A stretch of DNA of 64,000 bases from Physella acuta (taxonomy: Eukaryota > Mollusca > Gastropoda > Physidae). Made by a program: the position numbers and the translations under genes. Below the pieces are notes generated by a model, which was not told the DNA's origin, ran no database searches, and saw only the letters and a list, made by a program, of their open reading frames with translations. This document shows, one piece after another, positions 55,626 through 64,000 of the stretch. The stretch's first letter is position 1. Each line of letters starts with the position of its first letter. The stretch spans positions 496,001-560,000 of the forward strand of contig NW_026731611.1 of NCBI RefSeq assembly GCF_028476545.1, given 5' to 3'.

Positions 55626-56329
55626 TTAATTCAGTGTTAAGACGAGTTTTTTTTTTAATGTTGGAAGGTTGAGCTTAAGGGCAATATTGCAGTGAGGGGA
55701 GGCTAATGCGAAAACAGGGAGGTAATTATGTAGGGGACAGACAAGCAGACTTGTAACTGCCTTCTGCTTAACAAATTTTCGCATGAACTGTTTGTGTAAA
55801 CTCTCGTCTAATTCGGTGTGTTAGAAGCTATGTGTTTATTTTTGGAAAGGAAAAAAAAACGATTAGAAAATAAATCGAAATACAAAATACGTTAGCGAGA
55901 ATTCATAAACAAATGTATAAATAATGTAATTACCTTGTTTGGGGGTATTACCTTGGGTATGTGTAAAAGGTGTGTGATGGTGGTGGGGGGGGGGGGGGAG
56001 TTACCTTTAAAAATGATTTCACAGAGGGGGTGGATCCTAAATCAAGGGGCAAATCTTGGCGAGGACAAAGGGAGAATGGTCACAGAGTGACATTACACCT
56101 TTGCTAAATTAGTTAAATATGGACTATCCCTTTATACGGGCAGCCCATATTCCCTCATGGTATTCAATATGACTGAAAAATATAAAGATTATTAAGAAAA
56201 AAAATGTTTTCTTTATTTTCTGATGTCTTGTTATACTTTTTAAAGTTTTGACTTCCTTGTTCTGCATGTGATTGTGTTTAAATTAACTATTGACGGTGTG
56301 TGTGGTGGACCTAAGTTTTTTGTGACTAG
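55626..56329. other. Intergenic AT-rich DNA
   Basis: A G16 tract is near 55984-55998. No gene or element is supported. Confidence 0.35.
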
Positions 56330-56578
56330 AACATCTAGCTAATATGATGTTTAACTTTGATAGATAGTGTACCATATAATGTGTAGCTAATATGATGTTT
56401 AACTTTGATAGATAGTGTACCATATAATGTGTAGCTAATATGATGTTTAACTTTGATAGATAGTGTACCATATAATGTGTAGCTAATATGATGTTTAACT
56501 TTGATAGATAGTGGCCATATAATGTGTAGCTAATATGATGTTTCATGTAACTGATAGATAATGTGCCATATAATGTTG
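56330..56578. repeat. 48-bp minisatellite, about 5 copies
   Basis: The unit contains AGCTAATATGATGTTTAACT, TTGATAGATAGTGTACCATA and TAATGTGT. The last two copies are diverged. Confidence 0.93.
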
Positions 56579-56877
56579 CTGTTTTGGACACGAACATTTA
56601 TCTAAAACCGATTTATTAGCCAAAAGATGAGCGGGTCACTGCATCAAATGCCAGAGTCAGTACCGCCCTATCTAGTGAACTAAACAATTTGTCGATCTTT
56701 TATCAGGAGCCACCACCCTTTTGTACACACGCCTCTGATAACCCCAGGTTAGATAACTCCCGAATCTAGACACTAAGTGGCCTTTACAACGTTTCAGCTA
56801 TTATTAAAGGGATTTGATTTATTTATCGGCCCTTGATTAGTGGTGACAGTGTATATGCTGTGGGGTGGGGCGGGGGA

Positions 56878-57182
56878 CAGTGGTGTAGCCAGGATCATCT
56901 CAAGGGGGGGGGGTCCAATTTTTACCCGGGGACAAACTTTCGATTTGCACCCCCCACCCTCAAGCTTTCGATTTGCACCCCCCTCAAACTTTCGATTTGC
57001 ACCCCCCCTCAAACTTTCGATTTGCACCCCCCACCCTTAAACTCTCGATTTTCACCCCCCCCCCCTCCCTCAAACTTTCGATTTGCACCCCCCTCATACT
57101 TTTTATATATATATACCGAGAGGTCTATGGGGGGGGGGGGGTTATGACCCCCCTAACACCCCCCCCCCCGCCTACGCCACTG
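56878..57182 (-). mobile_element. hAT-like MITE with internal minisatellite, 305 bp
   Basis: The ends are CAGTGGTGTAGCCAGG and CCGCCTACGCCACTG, flanked by a perfect 8-bp duplication GCGGGGGA (56870-56877 and 57183-57190). The inside holds about seven copies of CTTTCGATTTGCACCCCCC, the reverse complement of the internal unit of the elements at 27673 and 57800, so it is oriented opposite to them. C tracts dominate the right half. Confidence 0.92.
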
Positions 57183-57190
57183 GCGGGGGA

Positions 57191-57799
57191 TGTGTTGCCC
57201 CGTGTTACCCCTAGATCCACCCTGGGATGAGTCAAAGTTGTCCCCCATCACTGTTGCAGTTACAACTGTTTTAGTCTAATCCCACAGGAATGTGTGGAGG
57301 AGCCTAACACGTCCACCCTACATTCGTGTTAGGGTTAACTTCTTAATGTGTACAACATTTGGCTTCAGGTGATACATATGTTAGGGGGTTTTAAACCGAA
57401 GAGGTGATCTTATTCACTCATCCGTGCACCTTTGCGTGGTGACAAAGGGGTCTAATAAGACCTGAGCGAAACTAATTTACATCTATACAACACCAATATT
57501 AAACTAAAAATAAAACATAGTAAACACACATAATATGCATTTATTTATCTTTGTTTGACGTCACAAAGGTTTATATGTTAAAAGCAAAGACACAATACAA
57601 ATAAGGCCTGGCCAGTCTTTTATATTCAAGAAAACATCACTTGAATTTCTAATACAAGTCAAAAAGACAAAAATAATCAAACTTACATTTCAATGCAGAA
57701 TTAGTCACCGTGGTAACTGACATTAATTCATAGAAAACACATATATAAGTGTGAATAGCAAATCTACATTTACACAACTCAGAATTCACACATGTCATA
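57191..57799. other. Intergenic DNA between two MITE copies
   Basis: No gene or repeat is supported here. It is AT-rich in the right half. Confidence 0.35.
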
Positions 57800-58000
57800 C
57801 AGAGGCGTAGCGAGGGGGGGGCGGGGGGGGACATATGTCCCCGGGCGCCGACCTTAGGGGGGGCGCCAAATTGAAAGTTTGAGGGGGGGGGGGTGCAAAT
57901 GAAAAGTTCGAGGGGGGGTGCAAATCGAAAATTTGCTCCCGAGGGGGGCGCCAAATTGAAAGTATGTCCCCGGGCGCCGGGAAGGGTCGCTACGCCTCTG
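57800..58000 (+). mobile_element. hAT-like MITE with internal minisatellite, 201 bp
   Basis: The ends are CAGAGGCGTAGCGA and TCGCTACGCCTCTG with a perfect 8-bp duplication ATGTCATA (57792-57799 and 58001-58008). The interior repeats GGGGTGCAAATCGAAAAT-type units and twice carries CCCCGGGCGCCG. It is closely related to the copy at 27673. Confidence 0.93.
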
Positions 58001-58008
58001 ATGTCATA

Positions 58009-58225
58009 TCCTCTAGTCCTAACTTAAATACTTGCACTGCTTATGTAATCTCAGAATCACACTTGTCAAAGTTATTCTTTCTAGTCTTAATTTCACTTGT
58101 ACTGCTATGTAATCTCAAAATCAAAAACGTAAATGTCATCGTCTCTAGTTCTAACTTTACTACTTGCACTGTTATGTAATCCCAGAATCACACGGGAAAA
58201 TGTTATCATCACTAGTTCTGATTCC
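58009..58225. repeat. Diverged 60-bp repeat, 3 to 4 copies
   Basis: Copies share CTCTAGTCCTAACTTAAATA, CTTGCACTGCTATGTAATCT and CAGAATCACAC. The MITE at 57800 lies at the left edge of this array. Confidence 0.75.
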
Positions 58226-59414
58226 ACTAAGCAAACACGGTTTGGATCCTTCTATGAATACTCATCAGTACTCACAACAATCTAGCTTGACACTCAAGCG
58301 GCAGGAAGATTTCCAGCCCCTGAATAAAACATTTGGCCACTGGTACAAACATCGGGCCCCAAAGATAATGGCCACTGGAACGAAGAACATATCTACACGG
58401 CAAACGTTTGGCCACTGGTACAACATTGGCCACATGTATAAACATCAGGTCACACATGTAAATATCTGGAACGAAACACATATGTACAGCAACAAAACAT
58501 CGGCTGGGCCAATAAGCCAGCCTTAGTGGCCAGCCATAAGGCTGCCACCATCCCAGGCCTAGACCATGGTGTCTAGCCTATGTGTCTGTCAGAGAAAAGA
58601 GACCTCAACATAGTCGCCCTTCCTCATATATAGGTTAGTCTCACCCCCCTTATCATCTCCCTAGAGCTATAGAACCCGAGTTGGGCTCCGTACCATCTCT
58701 CGACGTTCATGATAACACCGGTCACTATGCACCCATGCGTTGCACACCTGATAATTGACCGCTATAGATCTTCACATTGTCTCAGGGCTAACGATCGTGT
58801 CATACACCGCTCGAGCTAACGTACGACCACGCGGTACTCCCGCCGCGTTTCACACCTGACAACTGACCACAACAGAGATCCTGAGTAATGATTCTACCGG
58901 GACGTCCAGCGGCATGCCCAAACTCAACTTTAGACATAAATCACCGCGGGTGTCTTCCCAGCATTACGTGCCACTCATGCACCTGCATAGAGCTCGCAGC
59001 CCTTAACGACCAGAGTGAGCCGATAACCTTTAATTAAATTTTAGATTTCCCCTGGCCTGCTCATCCCCAATATCTTAGATTAACCCCTTGGGTTTCTGTA
59101 ACTAGTCCTAGTCACCTTAGCCCCTTTAATAAGCACCCAAGTTACCATTTCACTTAAAAATAAACAATATAGTACAAGCCAACATGCTTACTTAAGAATC
59201 AACAATTTGGTACCAGCCAACACATACACAATCGTATTCCTGATTTTTTTAACGGTTTGACTAGATTTAATAAAACGCTGTATGTGAGAGTGACACTCTA
59301 TATGTTTTGGGACATTCTGGACGCCTAAATGGAAGTAGTAAGCACCTTAGTCCTTAACATACCTTGCTACACCTGGCTATTCAGTCATACGACAGACATC
59401 ATTCTTCTGTTGCT
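58226..59414. other. Intergenic DNA, GC-richer in the middle
   Basis: Loose GGCCACTGGTACAAACATCG repeats (about 58330-58460) are followed by a stretch (58640-58990) of higher GC with CACACCTGACAACTGACC-like words repeated at about 58745 and 58850. No gene is supported. Confidence 0.35.
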
Positions 59415-59605
59415 TTGTATATGAAGGTATAGTGTGGTCAGCGTTATGGCAGCCGGCTTTACGTTTCACAAATAGAGTTAAGCACTTAAGAAAACTAGGA
59501 AGGATGATTCAGATAGGGTGTCAGTCATACGGACGGACGCAGGAACCGAACTCGTGACCTTCTGGTTATCACTAGTATGCCGATGGCTAGGGCGGTATTT
59601 CAATT
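59415..59605 (-). mobile_element. tRNA-derived SINE copy (diverged)
   Basis: On the minus strand it starts near 59600 with CCCTAGCCATCGGCATACTA (A-box region), followed by GGTCACGAGTTCGGTTCC (B-box). It then continues into a body resembling the copy at 19035, with GTGTGGTCAGCGTTATGGCA in + orientation in both. The tail motif ACTTCATCTG is not evident. Confidence 0.6.
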
Positions 59606-59745
59606 AATAGTGACCGGCGTTGTATCATGAATAATGTATTCAGTTGACATGACGCACGATGTATTTAGAGTTTTTTCTTTTGTCCACTACAGGTGCTTAG
59701 TTAAGGAGAATCATCAGTCTAAACATCGGAGTTTCGTGTGAAGGA

Positions 59746-59784
59746 ATGTGTGCTTTGATGAACGAGTGCACTGACCGCATGTGA
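59746..59784 (+). other. Upstream ORF, 12 codons
   Basis: ATG TGT GCT TTG ATG AAC ... CGC ATG TGA lies in the leader of the following gene, in the same frame as its main ORF, and ends seven bases before its ATG. It holds three ATGs, so it could lower translation of the main frame. Its TGA also fixes 59791 as the earliest main-frame start. Confidence 0.5.
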
Positions 59785-59790
59785 GCGAGG

Positions 59791-60195
59791 ATGCCACTCT
59801 GGACAAGATGTGGGACCTCTGTCATGACCAGCAGTGGAGGCAGCGACGAGGGCGGCAGCACAGAAGACCAGCCGATGGAAGAAGACGAAGGTCATGAAGG
59901 TCAAGGAGAGCAGACGGCGACGCAGGGGTCGGTTGGGGGGTTTGAACTTCTTGTACGCAACGTGGCCAGTCTTCTGTCCGACACTGTGCTTGGCTACTTC
60001 CGGTCACCACAAAAGAAAACCGCCCCGCCGCTACCACCACCAGCACCCCCTCCCTCCATGGCTACTTCCTGTATAGATGTCATTGTCACGGATTTGTCCT
60101 CGCAGCCTGAGTTGTCGTTACTGAATGAAGCAGACGAGACTATCATAGTTTTAACGCCATCGGAAACTGACACGGACCGGAAGTCAACATCTGAG
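59791..60195 (+). CDS. Unrecognised protein, first coding exon (135 codons)
   Basis: I do not recognise this protein. The exon probably begins at 59693 after a good acceptor (TTTTTTCTTTTGTCCACTACAG) with an untranslated leader. The start is the first ATG after an in-frame TGA at 59782, with MTSSGG at 59824 as an alternative. The peptide begins MPLWTRCGTSVMTSSGGSDE, is acidic and Gly/Glu-rich (EDQPMEEDEGHEGQGEQ), then has a hydrophobic helix-like stretch (GGFELLVRNVASLLSDTVLG), a Pro run (APPLPPPAPPPS) and an acidic Ser/Thr segment (ETIIVLTPSETDTDRKSTSE). It ends in phase 0 at GAG|GTAAAA. The next exon (63044) also starts in phase 0. A MITE sits 33 bp into the intron. Function is unknown. Confidence 0.7.
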
Positions 60196-60227
60196 GTAAA
60201 AAAAAAGTACAACTTTTGTACAGCTAG

Positions 60228-60560
60228 CAGAGGCGTAGCGAGGGGCGGGGGGGGGGGGGACATATGTCCCCGGGCGCCGACCTTAGGGGGGGGGGGCGCC
60301 AAAATGGGTTGGAAAAACAAATTGAAAGTTTGATTTGAGGGGGTGGGTGCAAATCGAAAGTTTGAGGGAGGGGGAGCAAATCAAGAGTTCGATGGGGTGG
60401 GGGTGCAAATCGAAAGTTTGAGGGGGGGGGGGGGAGTGCAAATAGAAAATTGTAAGTTTGTCCCCAGGCGCCGGGAAGGGTCGCTGCGCCTCTGGGGGGG
60501 GGGGGGGGGTGACACAATTAAGTGCCGCACCGGGTGACACCCGACCTCGTTACGCCACTG
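60228..60560 (+). mobile_element. Composite of two MITE types, about 333 bp
   Basis: It starts CAGAGGCGTAGCGAGG, holds four diverged copies of GGTGCAAATCGAAAGTTTGA, then an inner right end TCGCTGCGCCTCTG (60481-60494). It continues through a G17 tract and GTGACACAATTAAGTGCCGC to a second right end CGTTACGCCACTG at 60560. Neither end pair shows a convincing 8-bp duplication. It lies in the first visible intron of the 59791 gene. Open frames across it, Gly/Pro-rich, are not genes. Confidence 0.75.
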
Positions 60561-61499
60561 CTGCTTGTCCTGCGAATAGGTCATCTCCCATCATACATAC
60601 AACACATACAATAAAATATTACAACCCTTCCATATAGAATTCCATATAGAAAAGTCAACACGAATATTAGATACAAAAAATAATCCTGAAAAAAAGCTAC
60701 AACTATAGCTTCAATTTTAAATTACAGTGTAACTTTATTTTGACTTAAATGACAGATTAAATAATTCGAAAAGGGAAAAAAATATTATCCCTCAGCAAGA
60801 ATTAAAACAGATTGCCCTATAACAAGGGGAGTCACAAATCCTCATAGATATAAATAAACGTTGTTTACAGTATTATGTCCCCTGAGTGAGAATCACCCAC
60901 ATTCATCACGTGAGTGTGTAAAAATAGAAACACGAACAAAGGTATTTCCTAATATTCATTATTGGAAGGGGTGTCAGCATGGTCGGTAGCTGTATAAAAT
61001 GATTCTATGTTATCATCATTCATAAAACATTATAAAAATACTAATAGGTTTTAACATTTAAATACATCAAAACACCACTTTATTAAATATTCTAAAAGCA
61101 AGCCATTTTAAAACTGGTGTTGTAAATCAATACCCATGGCCTTCACGTAGGCTTTTCCATGAATGTGTGTTGATGGCGGCACGTTGGTGGTTGGGGTTTG
61201 TTTTCTTGCAGACGAAATCTTTGGAATAATACGAATTCACTATGCAAAAGGTAGATTATTATTTACGGAGAGACTGACGTTGATCAAACAAAGTCTATGT
61301 CATTGTTAAAAGTTAACTCATTGGGTTATTTTATAAAGCAAAGTTGTTTGCATATAATGAGTATTTAAATTCATAATATTGTGGTGAGCAGCAGACGAAC
61401 AACCCCACCGTTACTCCACGTTGTTAGCCTACTTGTTTTCATGCGTAGTTGCTAGTTTCTAACTAATCTAGAATTCTGGATGTGATTGTAGTATTTGTA
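60561..61499 (+). other. Intron DNA, nothing supported
   Basis: This is AT-rich sequence between the exons of the 59791 gene, without a recognisable element or exon. Confidence 0.4.
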
Positions 61500-61860
61500 G
61501 TTTGTAGATCTAGATCTAGAATCTAGATCTATATTATTAGATATATCTAGATCTAGATAAAGAATCTAGTTATTTTTTCCTAATAAACTGTACTGTACTA
61601 GATCTAGATCTAGATCTAGATATCTAGATCTAGAATCTAGATCTAGATAGATTTTGATTTATTACCACAAAATTTTAAAAAATCTGTAGTGTCTAAGACT
61701 AGTCTAAGAGTACTCTAAGACTCTAGTCTAAGAGGCATAGAATAGATCATCTATTAATCTATTATCTAGTCTAGATCTAGAATTAGAATCTAGAATGTGA
61801 CTATTATTAGATCTAGAATCTAGATCTACTAGATATCTATTCTATTAGTATTAGATCTAT
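61500..61860. repeat. AGATCT/TCTAGA simple-sequence region
   Basis: The hexamers AGATCT, TCTAGA and GATCTA recur in near-continuous runs (for example 61500-61560 and 61598-61650). Both hexamers are self-complementary, so the region can fold back on itself at many registers. It resumes at 62255-62410 beyond the MITE. Confidence 0.85.
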
Positions 61861-61942
61861 TTAATTCGGCTATTTTATACACTCCAAAATTAACTGTAAA
61901 TCTAAATTTAAATTAGATAGGCCTATAGACTCTGAGTATAGA

Positions 61943-62253
61943 CAGGGGCGTAGCGAGGGGGGGGGGGGGCGGGGGTGCGGACCGCACCGGGTGACACCAT
62001 TTAGGGGGGTGACACTAAGGCAAAAAATAGCAAAATATATAGAGAAAAACTTGAGGGGGGGGTGCAAATCAAAAGTTTGAGGGGGGGGGGAGGGTGCAAA
62101 TCGAAAACTTGAGGGGGGTGCAAATTGAAAGTTTGAGGAGAAAGGTGCAAATCAAAAACTTGAAAGTTTGTCCCCGGGAAGGGTCGCTACGCCTCTGGGG
62201 GGTGACACCATTAAGTGCCGCACTGAGTGACACGCGACCTCGCTACGCCACTG
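61943..62253 (+). mobile_element. Composite MITE inside the TCTAGA region, 311 bp
   Basis: The ends are CAGGGGCGTAGCGAGG and CCTCGCTACGCCACTG. The flanking octamers AGTATAGA (61935-61942) and CCTATAGA (62254-62261) match at six of eight bases. Inside are GTGCGGACCGCACCGGGTGA, four copies of GGTGCAAATCGAAAACTTGA-like units, an inner end TCGCTACGCCTCTG (to 62197) and GTGACACCATTAAGTGCCGC. The layout matches the copy at 60228. Confidence 0.8.
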
Positions 62254-62410
62254 CCTATAGAATCTATATTCTATAGTATAATCTAGATCTAATTTAGAAT
62301 TTTAGATGAAACATTTTAAATATTTATCTGAGTATTTGCGGGAGTAAAAATTTACATTAGATCTAAATATTTATAATAATTCTAGAATCTAGCTAGATCT
62401 AGAGATCAAC
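62254..62410. repeat. Right part of the AGATCT/TCTAGA region
   Basis: Scattered AATCTAGATCTAA and AATCTAGCTAGATCTAGAG runs continue the simple-sequence region interrupted by the MITE at 61943. Confidence 0.7.
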
Positions 62411-63043
62411 ACAATTTATGTCTAATCTAATCCAACAAAAAAGAAAACAACAAACTTACATTAAATTAGTGATAAAAAAAACACTAATTAATAATTAAGG
62501 ACAAGAATCATCTCTATTTCAGGTGTAAAAGAAAAGTACCATTTTTTTTTCTCTAAGTCAATTTAGAACTATTGTAATTTTTCTTGTAATAGGCCTACTT
62601 TGATTAGATGTTTTTGTTCTGCATTGTTTTCCCACCCCCTATGGTATTTAAATTACAGTTGACCTAATAATTTTTTAGCATCTGTTACAAAACTAGTGAC
62701 TCAATAGCTCAGAGAAATGAATACCATGTAGCTGGATATTTGAGCCACATGTTACCATAAGCTGTAGGCGTAATGGACACAGAACATTTGGTGAGATACA
62801 GTTCAAAGCAAGACCTTGGTTATATGTTAAAGTTGGGCCTACAAGTATTGATCTTAAAACTGCACAGCTTCAAAGTGCAAATCTGAACATTAAAACAGAT
62901 GTCAAGGCCAGTGATGCTTTCAAGTGTAAAGTTGTAATTGATTTAAGCTGTGTACCCTTGTAAAAATGGTAAAAACTTTTTTAAATTTATAGATATTTAA
63001 AATATGTGAAAATAAAGTTTGATGGGTTGTGATTTCTCCCCAG
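62411..63043 (+). other. Intron DNA before the second exon
   Basis: AT-rich sequence ends in TGATTTCTCCCCAG, a good acceptor for the exon at 63044. No other feature is seen. Confidence 0.5.
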
Positions 63044-63229
63044 GACAACACAGTGGAGGACATTGACGAGGTGTTGTCTTCAACGTTAGGGGCCCTGTAC
63101 GGGCGAGCAACACCAGCAGTGGTGAGACAAGCGTGGGAGGTCCTCAACAACAACTACGGCGATGATGTGGACAGGTTTAAAACTGAGTTCCTCAACCCTG
63201 TTCTGGAGTTACTACACACCATACTGGAG
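63044..63229 (+). CDS. Unrecognised protein, second coding exon (62 codons)
   Basis: The exon runs from a strong TTTCTCCCCAG acceptor to a GAG|GTAGGG donor, is 186 bp long and phase 0 at both ends. Joined to the exon ending at 60195 it continues ...KSTSE|DNTVEDIDEVLSS. The peptide TLGALYGRATPAVVRQAWEV then LNNNYGDDVDRFKTEFLNPV and LELLHTILE looks like a folded, mostly helical domain and is more conserved-looking than the first exon. The gene continues past the window. I cannot name the family. Base composition is GC-richer than the flanks, supporting a true exon. Confidence 0.75.
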
Positions 63230-63635
63230 GTAGGGCACTTCTACTTCTCTCACAGTTTAAATAGATTCACAAATGTAACAAAAACAGTGTGGTCTTAATA
63301 GCAGTTTGCTTTTGTTGGAGGCAAGGAATGTGAACACCAAATAAAATATATAATTCAGAAGTTGGGTTCAAACATTTTGCATTGTTTACACTTTCTTTAT
63401 TATCTTAGGGTAAATGTACAGTTAAATAGAACTTTTAGAAAATAAACAACTAGATGTTAAAAAGAACTAGATAAATTCATTCTTCTTACAAGGGACCAAA
63501 AAGTTTCCCAGTCAAGCCTAGCCCATCCTGTTCTATTTGTAGTTAAATGCTGAAAACTTCTATATGACTTGTTTGTCCAATTTTATTCTGTGCTGAATAT
63601 TGTAAACAGCTATGGTAAAGCTACTTTCTAAATCC
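63230..63635 (+). other. Start of the next intron
   Basis: AT-rich DNA follows the GTAGGG donor. No further exon is visible before the window ends. Confidence 0.4.
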
Positions 63636-63790
63636 AAGAGAGGAGGTATTGGTGAGATGAGAGGAGGTATAGCAGTGGTGAGGTGAGGTATTATGATGGT
63701 GAGGTGAGGTATTGTGATGGTGAGGTGAGGTATTGTGATTGTGAGGTGAGGTATTGTGATTGTGAGGTGAGGTATTGTGATGGTGTGGGT
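63636..63790. repeat. 21-bp GTGAGGTGAGGTATTGTGAT repeat, about 6 copies
   Basis: The unit is GTGAGGTGAGGTATTGTGAT followed by G or T. It resembles repeated GTGAGG donor-like words inside an intron, though its copy number is low. Confidence 0.88.
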
Positions 63791-64000
63791 TGTGTCACAT
63801 GATAAATGAGCTAAAGTGTCATATTTAGTTGCTGTTTGGATTAGACTTTAGTATCTGGTTTCTTTTACTCTAAATAAATATGACGTGATGTTTATACCAA
63901 TGAATCATTGTGGCAAATAGGAATATAAAAACTAGGGTTCAGTAAAGTCTTGCCTACTTGAATGAATCATTGAGGCTAACAGCAAGTTGTGGGTTGCTTT

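Noticed and set aside
59994-60584. Pro-rich minus-strand frames near 60.0-60.5 kb
   Set aside because: They overlap the coding exon's opposite strand and a MITE with G/C runs, and read as low-complexity translation.

Overview
The window reads as nuclear DNA of an invertebrate animal, most probably a gastropod mollusc. The genes have short exons in long AT-rich introns with GT-AG borders, and there is no operon layout or Shine-Dalgarno spacing. Terminal-inverted-repeat elements starting CAGAGGCGTAGCGA or CAGTGGCGTAG, and a tRNA-derived SINE whose tail contains ACTCTACTTCATCTG, resemble repeats I associate with snail genomes. That taxonomic call is from memory, not from a search. Very little of the window is coding; roughly a quarter is tandem repeat.

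Layout. (1) 1-9.9 kb: the 3' half of a SNRK-like (SNF1-related) protein kinase gene on the + strand. The kinase domain lies left of the window. Three phase-2 coding exons (734-1234, 3301-3381, 6289-7813) and one alternative terminal exon (2228-2735) are followed by a long 3' UTR. A small hAT-type element with a perfect 8-bp target duplication sits in the first visible intron. (2) 9.9-20.9 kb: intergenic DNA with minisatellites, including a 3.6-kb array of 29- and 23-bp units at 14.5-18.1 kb. (3) 20.87-21.72 kb: a compact TATA-driven single-exon gene for an unrecognised 215-residue charged protein. A 28/30-bp array starts at its stop codon. (4) 22.3-29.2 kb: repeats, a G-rich array, a non-autonomous element and unique AT-rich DNA. 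(5) 29.2-40.1 kb: a three-exon carotenoid oxygenase (BCO/RPE65/NinaB family) gene with all four iron-ligand histidines and an N-terminal hydrophobic segment. Its 7.4-kb second intron is built mainly of two arrays, one copying its own 5' splice site about 20 times and one repeating a 3'-splice-site-like 33-mer about 175 times. (6) 40.1-59.6 kb: accessory DNA with many minisatellites, SINE copies, non-autonomous elements and a two-copy dispersed repeat. (7) 59.69 kb to beyond the right edge: the first coding exons of an unrecognised + strand gene, with an upstream ORF in its leader.

The three recognisable or plausible gene loci are all on the + strand and show no functional link. The most unusual structure is the carotenoid oxygenase intron. 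Most long open frames in the window are by-products of stop-free tandem units and are not genes. No retrovirus-like or Polinton-like protein, CRISPR array, rRNA gene or free-standing tRNA gene was seen.
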